A DNA stretch of 64,000 nucleotides from Priestia aryabhattai (GCF_023715685.1 NZ_JAMBOQ010000001.1:186001-250000), one strand, 5' to 3'; positions 1 to 8,049 are shown, counted from the stretch's first letter. The notes: generated by a model from the letters alone, not told the origin. Translations and numbers: made by a program.

Positions 1-2
1 GT

Positions 3-587
3 CCCTTTCTTGAACACGGATGGAAACCTATCTTCACCACAGCTTTTCCCCACCTACTCATTTTCCCATTTGGCGAAATGATTGCTTTTACGATGCTATT
101 ACCGTATTTAAATCGCCCTCAATTAGCAAAGAGAGTCTGGTTGGGGGCTGTGATTTCAAGTGGGTTGATTTTAAGCTGGACCGTATTGTTAAATATCTCT
201 GTTCTTGGTCTAGATGTAATGAACCGTTCGACGTTTCCTATGTTAAAAGCAGTTGGGAAAGTCAATCTGTTTGATTTTATAGAAAGACTGGATGCCATTG
301 TGGTATTTACTTTATTGATTACTGTCTTTTTCAAAGCATCCATCTATTTATATACTGCGGTCATTGGTATAGCTGATTTATTCAAATTAAACAATTATCA
401 TCAGATTCTTTTACCGATAGGAACGGTTGTTATCTTTTTATCTCTCACCATGGCTTCTAGTTTTTCAGAACATACGGAAGAAGGTTTTCTTTTTAATTAC
501 TTTGCTTTTATTCCTCTTATCATTCTTCCCGTATTGCTGTTGTTAGTTTCGATTATACGTAAGCATTTTAAAAGGAAAATGAATTAG
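3..587 (+). CDS. GerAB-type germinant-receptor permease, C-terminal part (5' end outside window)
   Basis: The open frame enters from the left edge and ends in TAG, giving about 194 residues. They match the C-terminal half of the complete neighbour at 696-1799 almost position by position (shared motifs FPFGEM, TMLLPYLNRP, KVNLFDFIERLDAIV, SSFSEH). About five hydrophobic helices are visible, fitting the B subunit of a GerA-type nutrient receptor in the spore inner membrane. An in-frame ATG at 78 is internal and not a real start. In P. megaterium QM B1551 a tandem gerUB-gerVB pair is known on a plasmid, and this arrangement looks the same. The assignment to gerUB is inference. Confidence 0.85.
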   Translation, partial: PFLEHGWKPIFTTAFPHLLIFPFGEMIAFTMLLPYLNRPQLAKRVWLGAVISSGLILSWTVLLNISVLGLDVMNRSTFPMLKAVGKVNLFDFIERLDAIVVFTLLITVFFKASIYLYTAVIGIADLFKLNNYHQILLPIGTVVIFLSLTMASSFSEHTEEGFLFNYFAFIPLIILPVLLLLVSIIRKHFKRKMN

Positions 588-695
588 TAATGCGTTTAGA
601 CTGATTCTATTATTGAACATTGAGAAAGTTATTAGCCAATATGAAAGAAAAAAGACGGCTTTAAAAACCGTAAAGAAAGGAGGTAATCTACAAAG

Positions 696-1799
696 ATGGA
701 GAAAGCGAAAATAAGCGTGATTCAACTCTTTGCCCTGATGTTTATTTTCGATTTAGGGACTGCATTAATCGTAAGTTATGGAATACCCGCTAGGAAAGAT
801 GCTTGGCTTGCTATCCTTTTTGGGATGGGGGGAGGCATAGTCTTATTCTTTGTTTACTATACGTTATTTTGTCAATATCCGACCCTTCCACTTACCGGTT
901 ATATCAGAAAGATATTTGGTAAATACCTTGGATGGGTGCTAGGATTATTATACTGTTTGTTCTTTTTATATATTGCAGCCAGAAATGTACGGGATTTTGG
1001 AGACTTACTGACTTCGTCCACTTTACCAGAAACCCCATTACTAGCAATTAATCTCTCGCTTATTCTTGTCATGTGTTATGTCATTTACCTAGGGATTGAG
1101 GTAGTAGGGAGAACGGCAGAAGTATTTATCGTCATTTTACTCTTATTTGGGTTAGGGGGGAATTTCTTTATCCTCGTATCTGGAGATATTGATTTCAATC
1201 ATATCCGACCCTTTCTTGAACATGGCTGGAAGCCCATTTTAACTACAGCGTTTCCTCCTATTGTGTCTTTTCCATTTGGTGAAATGCTCGTATTTACGAT
1301 GTTACTACCGTATTTGAATCGTCCTAAACTAATAAAAAAGGTATGGTTATCTGCCTTAATTTCAAGTGGCTTGATCTTAAGCTGGACAGCTGCTTTAAAT
1401 ATGTCGATTCTAGGCTTGGATGTAATGCAAAGATCTACATTTCCTACCTTGGCTACGATTGGAAAAGTCAATCTATTTGATTTTATTGAAAGGCTGGATG
1501 CTATTGTAGTTTTCACACTGTTAATGACCGTTTTTTTCAAAGCATCTATTTTTATGTATGGAGCTATCATTGGAATCACTGACTTATTTAAGGTGAAGAA
1601 CCGCCAGCAAATCATTCTTCCTATAGGATTCATTTTGGTTTTTCTATCCATGACAATCGCCTCCAGTTTTTCAGAGCATTTAGAAGAGGGGTTTACTATT
1701 ACATTAAAATATTTTCATGTTCCTTTTTTTATTGTTATTCCTTTGTTTATGCTGGTTATCTCCATCATTCGGAACTACGTGAAGAAAAAAACTAATTAG
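696..1799 (+). CDS. GerAB-type germinant-receptor permease (GerVB-like)
   Basis: 367 residues with about ten transmembrane helices, the usual size of a GerAB/GerKB-type permease of the APC superfamily that recognises germinants in the spore inner membrane. An AGGAGGT ribosome site precedes the ATG at 696. It is a tandem paralogue of the truncated gene ending at 587; the 108-bp gap, which holds the ribosome site and possibly a separate promoter, resembles the monocistronic gerVB downstream of gerUA-UC-UB in P. megaterium. No A or C subunit gene is visible, so it presumably works with those encoded left of the window. Its end overlaps the convergent small gene at 1792 by 8 bp. Confidence 0.88.
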   Translation: MEKAKISVIQLFALMFIFDLGTALIVSYGIPARKDAWLAILFGMGGGIVLFFVYYTLFCQYPTLPLTGYIRKIFGKYLGWVLGLLYCLFFLYIAARNVRDFGDLLTSSTLPETPLLAINLSLILVMCYVIYLGIEVVGRTAEVFIVILLLFGLGGNFFILVSGDIDFNHIRPFLEHGWKPILTTAFPPIVSFPFGEMLVFTMLLPYLNRPKLIKKVWLSALISSGLILSWTAALNMSILGLDVMQRSTFPTLATIGKVNLFDFIERLDAIVVFTLLMTVFFKASIFMYGAIIGITDLFKVKNRQQIILPIGFILVFLSMTIASSFSEHLEEGFTITLKYFHVPFFIVIPLFMLVISIIRNYVKKKTN

Positions 1800-2028
1800 G
1801 ATGGTATCGTTTCTCTTTTTTCTTTTTTATAATCATAAAAATTTGCTGGCCAATGACAATAAGAAAAAGTACAGCTAACATGATATATTCAGCATTACTC
1901 ATTACCCAAAAAGGGTTTAGAAGGTGCATAAATGAATCATGGAAACTAAAACCTAATAGAAAATCCATTAACAAGAGGTTTAAAGTAGATAATAAAAAGA
2001 CAATAATTATTGCTAGGAAAATCTTCAT
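1792..2028 (-). CDS. small two-helix membrane protein, candidate germinant-receptor D subunit
   Basis: 78 residues with two hydrophobic helices (about residues 3-27 and 46-67) and a basic tail (KKKKEKR). A perfect AAAGGAGGG site lies 5 nt before the ATG. Small proteins of about 75 residues with two membrane spans, encoded beside gerA-type operons in either orientation, are the described D subunits that tune receptor function. Size, topology and position directly beside two gerB genes support that role. No sequence motif proves it, so it could be an unrelated small membrane protein. Confidence 0.6.
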   Translation of the reverse strand: MKIFLAIIIVFLLSTLNLLLMDFLLGFSFHDSFMHLLNPFWVMSNAEYIMLAVLFLIVIGQQIFMIIKKKKEKRYHPN

Positions 2029-2045
2029 GTTTTTCCCTCCTTTAA

Positions 2046-2493
2046 TTTAAAGTAAATATATTATTTGTCAAAAATAAGTTTTTTAATAATAAACCTTAAT
2101 GTTTTAAATTAAAGGAAAGGCGTAAGATAGCGTAAAATATCTTGTGTAAATGAATAAGTACAAAAAGGAAGGACTTTTCTTAGAAAATTAAGTAACTTCA
2201 ACCATCCTAAAGAAAGAAGGTCTTCCTATGAATGAGTTTATAACAGTTCTTGTTCAAGCTTTATTCCCTAACGAAGAGTAACCTGCACACTTCCTTGTTT
2301 CTGTATAGTCAGCGCTTTGCGACAAGATCTCATATTGATTGTAATTAAGCTCGCACAGAACTAAAAATGATGTTTAAAACAAACTAATGAACAATTTCTA
2401 TAAGAAAAGAAAATTCATTTTTACATAAAATTATTGATCACCTCTTAATTTTCGGCCCTCAATTTTTACGTTAGAACCATAAATAAATCAGCA
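2046..2493. other. gene-free AT-rich stretch
   Basis: I see no convincing gene. A 17-codon reading frame (ATG at 2228, TAA ending at 2281) has a plausible upstream AAAGAAAGAAGG and could be the stump of a lost gene, possibly a transposase, but nothing follows it in frame. The motif CTTTGCGACA near 2318 recurs near 3444 next to another gene remnant, which hints at shared mobile-element debris. Confidence 0.4.
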
Positions 2494-2545
2494 AAAAGAT
2501 TCATAATATATATATCTTTAAAGATATATATATTATGAATCTTTT
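2494..2545. repeat. 52-bp perfect palindrome without loop
   Basis: Bases 2494-2519 are followed directly by their exact reverse complement at 2520-2545, so the whole 52 bp is self-complementary, with a central TCTTTAAAGA. It is strongly AT-rich. It lies just beyond the stop of the possible 47-residue frame at 2557-2700 and could form a cruciform or act as a transcription terminator for either strand. The absence of a loop is unusual for a terminator. Confidence 0.8.
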
Positions 2546-2556
2546 AAGGTAGAAGA

Positions 2557-2700
2557 CTATTTTATTTGCAATGATTTTAGTAAAATAGCCTGTAATTCTA
2601 TAAAAGAGAGCAGCATATATAGATAAACAAATTCAACTATACAAGTAATGTTTTTTATAACCCGATTCATAAATATTTTCATATCATTTGTTCCCTTCAT
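2557..2700 (-). CDS. possible 47-residue membrane peptide
   Basis: An ATG at 2700 preceded by AGAAGGGTGA gives 47 residues with a hydrophobic stretch (residues 18-45, containing YLYMLLSF). A longer in-frame start at 2772 lacks a ribosome site. It is followed within 12 bp by the 52-bp palindrome, which could terminate it. I recognise no family, and chance occurrence in AT-rich DNA is a real alternative. Confidence 0.3.
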   Translation of the reverse strand: MKGTNDMKIFMNRVIKNITCIVEFVYLYMLLSFIELQAILLKSLQIK

Positions 2701-2844
2701 ATATAATTCACCCTTCTGGAAATTGTAAAAAGCATAGCGAAGAAAGGATTTTAAATTATTTATTTTAAGCAATGTAATAATTATTATTAATCTTGACGAT
2801 AAAATTATTAAGTTAGGTTTGCGGAAAATGAGCTCTTAGTTGAC

Positions 2845-3126
2845 CTATAATCGTTTTGTTTCTTGTATTAATATCTTTTTTCTTCTTTTATAAAGATCAT
2901 CTCGAATTTCTCGTGTAAGAACTCCATCTTCTATTTTTTCTGCAATATCCATTAATCTCTCAATATCAGAAAAAGAATACCTACGGGTACCAGAGAAGGT
3001 ACGTTCAGGAAAAATAAGTTTTTGAGTTTCATAATAACGAATTTTTCTCTCAGACAATCCGGTCATTTCAGTAACAGTTTTCATAGTCATTATTTTTTTC
3101 TCTCGATATAAATAATAATTTTTCAA
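2845..3126 (-). CDS. MerR-family regulator closely resembling TnrA (short form)
   Basis: 93 residues, TTG start at 3126 with AAAGGAGAGG six bases upstream. The winged-helix part (residues 15-65) contains TGLSERKIRYYETQKLIFP and RRYSFSDIERLMDIA, which closely follow TnrA of B. subtilis, the global nitrogen regulator that binds TGTNAN7TNACA sites when freed from feedback-inhibited glutamine synthetase. TnrA is about 110 residues, and its C-terminal tail binds glutamine synthetase. This protein ends some 15-20 residues early, at ETKRL, so that signal-sensing tail appears to be missing. It may be a constitutive or competing paralogue. Long gene-free stretches flank it. Confidence 0.75.
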   Translation of the reverse strand: MKNYYLYREKKIMTMKTVTEMTGLSERKIRYYETQKLIFPERTFSGTRRYSFSDIERLMDIAEKIEDGVLTREIRDDLYKRRKKILIQETKRL

Positions 3127-3474
3127 ATATATCCTCTCCTTTATCTATTTGATTGGCTTTAGAATAATAAAGAACAAGTAAATCTGTATAAATTTCAAAA
3201 AAATAAGTATGTATGTTATGAATAATAAATCTAATCTAATATCTAAATTTTCAAATAATTAATCCTACAATAACAACAAATTATACAAATAATCTACAAC
3301 TTGGTTATAATTCCTAACACGAATGTTTAATTAGTACGAGTATATTTTATATATTTATTAGAGAGTAGTCGCAAGATTCCCTAATCCTTAATGGATAATA
3401 ATAGAAAGCACTCTGGTGTAAAAACTTGAGATTTACTTTCAGTCTTTGCGACAGAGCGCTGTAAAATAGTTAAT
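3127..3474. other. gene-free stretch
   Basis: AT-rich DNA upstream of the TnrA-like gene, expected to hold its promoter. I see no reliable coding frame. CTTTGCGACA near 3444 repeats a motif seen near 2318. Confidence 0.5.
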
Positions 3475-3654
3475 TTATTTCACAGACGATGCAACCTGTT
3501 TGTGTAGTACTACTATTGATAACTTAAAAGGTGTTGTTCCCTCCAATACCTGCCAAGTGACTGTTTCTGTTGAACCATTCCATGAGGCATAAACTATAGC
3601 TTCACCGCCATACAATAAATTGAAAACTCCTCTACAATCATAATATATGAAAAA
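3475..3654 (-). pseudogene. C-terminal remnant of an arylsulfotransferase-like protein
   Basis: The reverse strand reads about 59 codons to a TAA at 3475-3477, including YASWNGSTETVTWQVLEG. Proteins of the ASST (arylsulfotransferase) family end with a very similar SWNGATEV..W.VL.G motif. The frame is closed upstream by TAG at 3655-3657 and lacks a start codon and ribosome site, so only the end of a gene of 400 or more codons survives. The family call rests on this single motif. Confidence 0.5.
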
Positions 3655-3721
3655 CTATTCCTAGTTTAACAATTTAAAGTTATATATGTTAACTAAGAGT
3701 GTATGGAAGATACATCTTAAA

Positions 3722-3752
3722 AATAAAAAAACTACTGCTCCTGAACAGTAGC
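3722..3752 (-). terminator. intrinsic terminator of the DUF3231 gene
   Basis: On the reverse strand CTACTG-TTCAGGAG-CAGTAG is followed by seven T, about 100 bp past the stop at 3850. A near-identical hairpin occurs at 9614 on the forward strand. Confidence 0.75.
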
Positions 3753-3849
3753 CTTTTCTGTTTACACGTAATCTTATACGGAGTGATGATTTACATCACC
3801 TGTAGTAGTATGCTCCAGGGATTAAATATTATTCACTGAGAATGTTTGT

Positions 3850-4845
3850 CTAATAATCTAATCTCTTACGGTCATCTGCTTGGGGAGGTTGTTCCATCCA
3901 CTGATTATCAATCATATCTTTCCCAATACGACTATATATCCATAAGCTATTCAAGGCTGCCTTTTCACAATGGGCTGCAATATCAGCTCTCATACTTGCG
4001 ATGAGGGATGCGTTATAATAAGTTACTGCTACACCAAATAAGAAACCTGTTTGGAGAAGCATAAGCCGATCTGAAAAAGGAGAAACAGTAGAATTTGTAA
4101 TCTCTGTTTCGCATGACTTAGGTAAATGAAGGTTGTCTTTTGTTAATAGGGATGAAAATATATCAATGTGCTTGTTTTTTACTTGGAGGCTTTTTTCTAA
4201 TAATGCTCGTACATTTTGATTTTTTGAAACTTGTGAAAAGCCAAGAATCATCGCTTTCGCAATCATTGTTTTATGTAAATTAAAATAAGTATGTCCAGTT
4301 TCTATTGCATTCATCGGTCTCTTCTTACCGAAGACATCTGTTACATAGTGGCATTGTTTAATCAGTTCCGCCTTCTTAGGTGTTATATAGGTAGGTGGTT
4401 GCTGATGAAGTTGTTTTGAAATAAGCAGGTCCTTAGATCTCTTATAAACCTCCATAGCATCAAGATTACATTGATAATAAAAATCTACAACGTCTTGACG
4501 TAGGGAAGTTGTAAAAGATAAGCTCATTTCATTGTGTCCATGTGTGCTCATCATATAGAGGGATTTGAGACACAAAACGTCCGTAAATAAAGGAGGAGCT
4601 TCTAAATTAAGATCCTCTTCTGTAAATCCGTTAGGAAGAGGAAACTTCTCTTTTTTAAATAACGCTTTTAAGGTATCTATATGGTTAAGTGAATACTGAA
4701 GAGCTGTTTGAAAAAGGCTATGTATTTCAGGATCTTGGATCGTGTGAAGCATATATTTATTTACACATACAGATAATGTTTCACGGATATAGTGTGTCCA
4801 TAAGTTTGCAATTTCAGGAGATGTTAATTGATTCTTTTTTTGCAA
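3850..4845 (-). CDS. DUF3231 family protein (two repeats)
   Basis: I start at TTG 4845 (331 residues) because ACGGAGG lies eight bases upstream; the longer ATG at 4911 has poorer spacing, and the family normally begins just before LTSPEIANLW. The protein is two copies of the roughly 170-residue DUF3231 unit (about 1-165 and 175-330), each an alpha-helical bundle with conserved LWTHY/HTYFNL, LPLP and SLRQD/SMRAD motifs. Members occur only in spore formers, often in several copies. Their molecular role is unknown; a single-unit paralogue sits at 8819. A strong terminator follows. Confidence 0.85.
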   Translation of the reverse strand: MQKKNQLTSPEIANLWTHYIRETLSVCVNKYMLHTIQDPEIHSLFQTALQYSLNHIDTLKALFKKEKFPLPNGFTEEDLNLEAPPLFTDVLCLKSLYMMSTHGHNEMSLSFTTSLRQDVVDFYYQCNLDAMEVYKRSKDLLISKQLHQQPPTYITPKKAELIKQCHYVTDVFGKKRPMNAIETGHTYFNLHKTMIAKAMILGFSQVSKNQNVRALLEKSLQVKNKHIDIFSSLLTKDNLHLPKSCETEITNSTVSPFSDRLMLLQTGFLFGVAVTYYNASLIASMRADIAAHCEKAALNSLWIYSRIGKDMIDNQWMEQPPQADDRKRLDY

Positions 4846-4940
4846 TTTTCTGTTCCTCCGTATAAAAACTAATTTTTTCTTAGCTTCCTCTCCTTTTAAG
4901 CTTTCATACAAGAAGTTAGCTTTTCTCCTAATATTTCCGA

Positions 4941-4982
4941 TAAAAAAGAAAAAGCTACTCGAATGAGTAGCTTTTAAAAAAA
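4941..4982 (-). terminator. intrinsic terminator of the YflT-domain gene
   Basis: Reverse strand: AAAAGCTACTC-ATTC-GAGTAGCTTTT (stem 4950-4975) followed by CTTTTTT. It lies between the yflT-like gene and the upstream edge of the DUF3231 gene. Confidence 0.75.
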
Positions 4983-5060
4983 CACATACTTAAGGGAATA
5001 TAAGGAATTAGAGTTCCAATGTTCTTAGTTTGCTCACAAACTCGAATTTTATTCTTCTTT

Positions 5061-5552
5061 CTATTCATGCTCACGATGTTCTCCGTATAATGATTTATCA
5101 TAAACGGAGTCACCCTTTGCAAAAGGAGAATCCTCTCTACTTCCTAAGAGCTGATTTGTTTTTGTCTCTCTATTAGCTCTTACTAGCAATAATACTTTTC
5201 CTTTTTGCAGATCATCTGCATAAGGTCCTGCTTCTGTAAGTGGGACACCTAAGTTAATTAAACGCTTTTCTACTCTTGCTTTATCTTTCTGAGTCTCTTT
5301 AGGGTGATCTGGTGAAAACATATGTTTAATTTTATCCATAATCGACTCATCTTGATGATCTTGTGCTGTGGTTTCAACCTTCTTTACGTCAATTCCCTCT
5401 TTGCTTTCTACTCCCGAATAGTCCTCTTTATCGATATCTTTGCTGGTTACCAGAGAAAGGTCCTTCTCTTGAAAACCTTGTGTTTTTAAGTTTTGAATAG
5501 CTGTTACAATAGCTTCTTCATTATCATACGTGCCTATCACATTTTTTGTCAT
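5061..5552 (-). CDS. general stress protein with YflT domain
   Basis: 163 residues, soluble and highly charged. The N-terminal part (MTKNVIGTYDNEEAIVTAI, then LKTQGFQEKDLSLVT) is the ferredoxin-like YflT/GsP17M fold typical of Bacillus heat- and stress-induced proteins. A middle acidic linker and a second half with AGPYADDLQKGKVLLLV, the usual segment before the disordered tail, follow. Start ATG with AGGAGGAACTACTC upstream. Family members are usually in the SigB regulon; I did not identify a SigB promoter. Monocistronic, with its own terminator. Confidence 0.8.
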   Translation of the reverse strand: MTKNVIGTYDNEEAIVTAIQNLKTQGFQEKDLSLVTSKDIDKEDYSGVESKEGIDVKKVETTAQDHQDESIMDKIKHMFSPDHPKETQKDKARVEKRLINLGVPLTEAGPYADDLQKGKVLLLVRANRETKTNQLLGSREDSPFAKGDSVYDKSLYGEHREHE

Positions 5553-5674
5553 GAGTAGTTCCTCCTTCTAGTATATAAAATGGTTTATATCAATTAATTC
5601 GTTTATGGTACTTGTAATACCCTGGCATCTTTTTCTAAAACATTCAAAAAATTAGACAATCATTGTTTAAATAA

Positions 5675-5868
5675 ATAGCCCTTACGGAAACGACAATACC
5701 AGAAGTTCGCAAAGTATTAAAAAGCAAGTAGACGAAGCTATTGAGCTTCATGAAAAGATCACTCAATATATGATTGATCATGAAATGTATCATGCCTATG
5801 ATATTGAAGAGCAAGTAAATCATGATTTAAAAAAGGTAGATAAAGCATTAGATTTAGCCAAAGGTTAA
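5675..5868 (+). pseudogene. frameshifted C-terminal fragment of a CotF-type spore coat protein
   Basis: Two frames together read ALTETTIPEVRKVLKS, then QVDEAIELHEKITQYMI and a tail ending VDKALDLAKG and TAA. This is the coat-F domain C-terminus (CotF family, spore coat). A one-base loss near 5735 separates the frames, and TAA at 5672-5674 closes the 5' side, so no start exists. The fragment is still followed by its own terminator, which suggests recent decay of a once complete gene. Confidence 0.6.
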
Positions 5869-5900
5869 AAAACCTATCCCATTACTGGGAAAGGTTTTTA
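5868..5900 (+). terminator. terminator after the CotF remnant
   Basis: AAAAACCTATCCC-ATTACT-GGGAAAGGTTTTT, a near-perfect hairpin ending in a T-run, one base from the remnant's stop codon. Confidence 0.7.
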
Positions 5901-5929
5901 AATAGAAGATTTAATTGAATAAATCAAGA

Positions 5930-6316
5930 TTAATTATTGTTTTGTTTATATTCTGCATCAAAAGAGTTTTCACCGGCATGAACCGATAGCAAGGTATCAG
6001 CATAGCCAACTAGCCTGTTGACCAGCTCATCTGCAATCGCATAAACAAGAGGATGGATTTCTGCTCTAAATAGTGCTGGATCATCTAAGATAACTGTGGT
6101 GTTAATAAACACATCTCTATTTCCATAAAGGTTATAATGAATCATTGCTTTTCCTGCAGCTCCTCCTGTTCTTGGATCTTCATAACCTGGAAGAAACACG
6201 TACCATTCTTCTGCTGTAGCAGACCGGAAGTTTTTCGTAAAGGTCATTCCATTGATAACCTTTTCAATCTGCTTTTTTTGCTCCAAATGAGTTGCATCTA
6301 CAATTTTCTTCTTCAT
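5930..6316 (-). CDS. conserved hypothetical protein, second gene of an operon
   Basis: 128 residues, no signal peptide or membrane span. I recognise no family. The order is a short helical start, a central mixed region with EEWYVFLPGYED and GGAAGKAMIHYNLYG, then an alpha-helical end. The ATG at 6316 has GAGGAGTG at normal distance. It starts 18 bp after the DUF1292 gene on the same strand, so both are probably cotranscribed. The product may be a small cytosolic partner protein; function unknown. Confidence 0.65.
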   Translation of the reverse strand: MKKKIVDATHLEQKKQIEKVINGMTFTKNFRSATAEEWYVFLPGYEDPRTGGAAGKAMIHYNLYGNRDVFINTTVILDDPALFRAEIHPLVYAIADELVNRLVGYADTLLSVHAGENSFDAEYKQNNN

Positions 6317-6334
6317 AAAGCACTCCTCATAAAA

Positions 6335-6598
6335 TTAGCAAAATTCTTTGTCAGCAGGTGTAGCCTCTACAGCGATTTGATAAGCATCTAAAATGGAGTC
6401 ACGTTCCTCAGGATCGGTCAATCCAACAAGATATTGTTCACCCTTATCATCTTCAACGCGCATTAACAGCGCTTCCCCGTTCGATTGCAACAAAGCATAA
6501 GTCTGATTTCTCATATCAAATAAAGCCTCAACTACATATTGTTTTTCAATACCTCTTTCATCTTCAATGGTTATAAAGTCTCTTTCCCTACTACTCAC
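6335..6598 (-). CDS. DUF1292 family protein (YrzB-like)
   Basis: 87 residues starting at GTG 6598 behind GGAGGTGA. The fold-defining pattern is an N-terminal FITIEDERG, then YVVEALFDM, YALLQS and ALLMRVEDD, as in the short beta-rich DUF1292 proteins of Firmicutes such as YrzB. The role is unknown. First gene of a two-gene unit with the hypothetical gene at 5930. Upstream, 6599-6847 holds no gene that I can see. Confidence 0.75.
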   Translation of the reverse strand: MSSRERDFITIEDERGIEKQYVVEALFDMRNQTYALLQSNGEALLMRVEDDKGEQYLVGLTDPEERDSILDAYQIAVEATPADKEFC

Positions 6599-6847
6599 TT
6601 TTCGTTCACCTCCACTAAAAACCTTCCCGGTTACTTTACCCGTTCTTCTCTGCTTCTATAATCGTACAAAATGAGATTCAATAGCGAAGGAGAGTATTCA
6701 GTTTGGTTAAGGATATATCTAAAGAGAGACCTCTTATAAATTATTTCCTTTTCTTATTGATAACACTGATTACATAAAGTAACTTTTTTAAAAGAGCTGA
6801 AAATAGTTATTTATTCGTCTATTCAAAAGTGAAACTGTAAGAAATGA

Positions 6848-6991
6848 TTAAAAAAATGTTTTTATAATATTGTGTTGTGAATTACATTCATGGCAATAAC
6901 AATTAATTTCTAAAGCATCTTCTGTGAGGGTATGTATAGTTTCTTTTCTGCACTTTTTACAATATTCTTTTTTCTGACGTGTTTTTGACAA
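6848..6991 (-). CDS. small zinc-ribbon-like protein (47 residues)
   Basis: Reading from TTG 6991, with AGAGGAAGAGG just upstream, to TAA at 6848-6850 gives 47 residues with two CxxC knuckles, CKKC at 11-14 and CHEC at 33-36, and a lysine-rich start. Two knuckles 18 residues apart are the geometry of a zinc ribbon. No family assigned. The four cysteines in register in such a short AT-rich frame argue against chance, but no expression evidence exists. Confidence 0.5.
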   Translation of the reverse strand: MSKTRQKKEYCKKCRKETIHTLTEDALEINCYCHECNSQHNIIKTFF

Positions 6992-7084
6992 TATAACCTC
7001 TTCCTCTCTTGCATTTTTAATTTTATGCTTAGTATAAGAATAACCATTGATATGGTACCTTTTGTTAATAATTTCATTTTGTAT

Positions 7085-7327
7085 TTATAGTAATTTTTTT
7101 ATAGCTTGTTGAACGTCTGTAGTTGGCTGCTGACAAGCATAATTTTCACAAATATAAATAGTTGTATTCCCAGAAATTATTTTATATTGAGAAGCAAAAT
7201 CTACAAGGTCTTTAAAATCTTCGGGTTTCTCCGCTACTAATAGTGAATAATTGGGTTTGAAACTTTTCTGGAGCCCTTTAATAAGTAGAGGCTGGTTTTT
7301 ATTTTTTAATTGATAAGTTAATTTTTT
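7085..7327 (-). pseudogene. C-terminal remnant of a YyaL-type (DUF255) thioredoxin-domain protein
   Basis: The reverse strand reads 80 codons to TAA at 7085-7087, ending with [20 protein letters not shown]. Full-length YyaL-like proteins (about 680 residues; thioredoxin domain plus an alpha/alpha barrel) end with a very similar YVCENFACQ.P.TD motif. The frame is closed upstream by TAG at 7328-7330 and there is no start. More than 85 percent of the gene is gone. A strong hairpin starts six bases beyond the break. Confidence 0.6.
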
Positions 7328-7332
7328 CTAAA

Positions 7333-7364
7333 AAGAGGATTGCAATAGCAATTGCAATCCTCTT
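7333..7364. terminator. perfect 14-bp hairpin
   Basis: AAGAGGATTGCAAT-AGCA-ATTGCAATCCTCTT. It is followed by CCCACATGGCAA on the forward strand; a similar hairpin plus CCTACACATGGCAA stands before the second SASP gene (8061-8107). On the reverse strand it is followed by TTTTAG. It may be a terminator for lost genes, and its junction with the YyaL remnant suggests a recombination point. Confidence 0.5.
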
Positions 7365-7555
7365 CCCACATGGCAACTATATATTAGATAACAAGGAAAT
7401 GAAGGAGGTATTTCGATTATTTGCGGAGAGAAATATATCCATCACTTTCTTTATTATCACAGTTCAAACACCTTTTATTCAGTCAATACTTTCCTTGTAT
7501 CTATTTTCGCTTAATACAGATGATAAAAGCATACACACAAGGGAGGTGACACAAT

Positions 7556-7783
7556 ATGTCAAACAACAGTGGTAATAACAACGATTTATTAGTACGTGGT
7601 GCTGAACAAGCAATCGATCAAATGAAATATGAAATCGCTAGCGAGTTCGGTGTAAACCTAGGTGCTGAAGCGACTGCACGCGCAAACGGTTCAGTAGGTG
7701 GCGAAATCACAAAACGTCTTGTAGCAACAGCTCAACAACAATTAGCTGGTGGTTTTTCAGGACAATCAGGTACTTCTCGTTAA
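7556..7783 (+). CDS. alpha/beta-type small acid-soluble spore protein
   Basis: 75 residues with the full alpha/beta SASP signature: [20 protein letters not shown], then [18 protein letters not shown]. These proteins coat spore DNA, force an A-like conformation and protect it from UV; the germination protease GPR cuts within YEIASEFGV. The glutamine/glycine-rich tail ([11 protein letters not shown]) is longer than in its neighbour. AGGGAGGTGA ribosome site. Expression is expected from SigG in the forespore; I could not define the promoter with confidence. Own terminator at 7825. Confidence 0.95.
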   Translation: MSNNSGNNNDLLVRGAEQAIDQMKYEIASEFGVNLGAEATARANGSVGGEITKRLVATAQQQLAGGFSGQSGTSR

Positions 7784-7824
7784 TTTTGAGACTTACACTT
7801 AAATTTAATACCCTTTATGGCTTT

Positions 7825-7856
7825 AGCTGCCTGCTCTATAAGCAGGTAGCTTTTTC
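7825..7856 (+). terminator. terminator of first SASP gene
   Basis: AGCTGCCTGCT-CTATA-AGCAGGTAGCT followed by TTTTC, 40 bp after the stop codon. Confidence 0.85.
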
Positions 7857-7908
7857 TACATGTGAACCTCTTTTACTTAGCTAAGGGAAATACAGTATCC
7901 TAACCTAA

Positions 7909-8049
7909 TATAATTCAATTGGTTCGTTGAATCTGATTAGATTAACCTCTCCTTCAAATAACAGATATTTTTATGCTAAATTTGATGGTGAAGTTGAAGG
8001 GTGGCTTCTTCTTAACTCCCGTGGCGGTGAACCATTCTACATACGATAA
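7909..8049 (+). pseudogene. C-terminal fragment of an unidentified protein
   Basis: An open frame of 46 residues ending GWLLLNSRGGEPFYIR and TAA has protein-like composition but no start codon or ribosome site; TAA at 7906-7908 closes it upstream. The hairpin at 8061 follows directly, as for a genuine gene end. I cannot name the family. Confidence 0.3.

Noticed and set aside
1199..1651. 150-codon reverse frame
   Set aside because: Antisense to the second germinant permease; no ribosome site, composition mirrors the membrane protein.
2228..2281. 17-codon frame possibly starting a transposase
   Set aside because: Too short to assign; no inverted repeats or transposase body follow.
7398..7577. 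59-codon forward frame before the first SASP
   Set aside because: It overlaps the SASP ribosome site and start in another frame and is not conserved before the second SASP copy.
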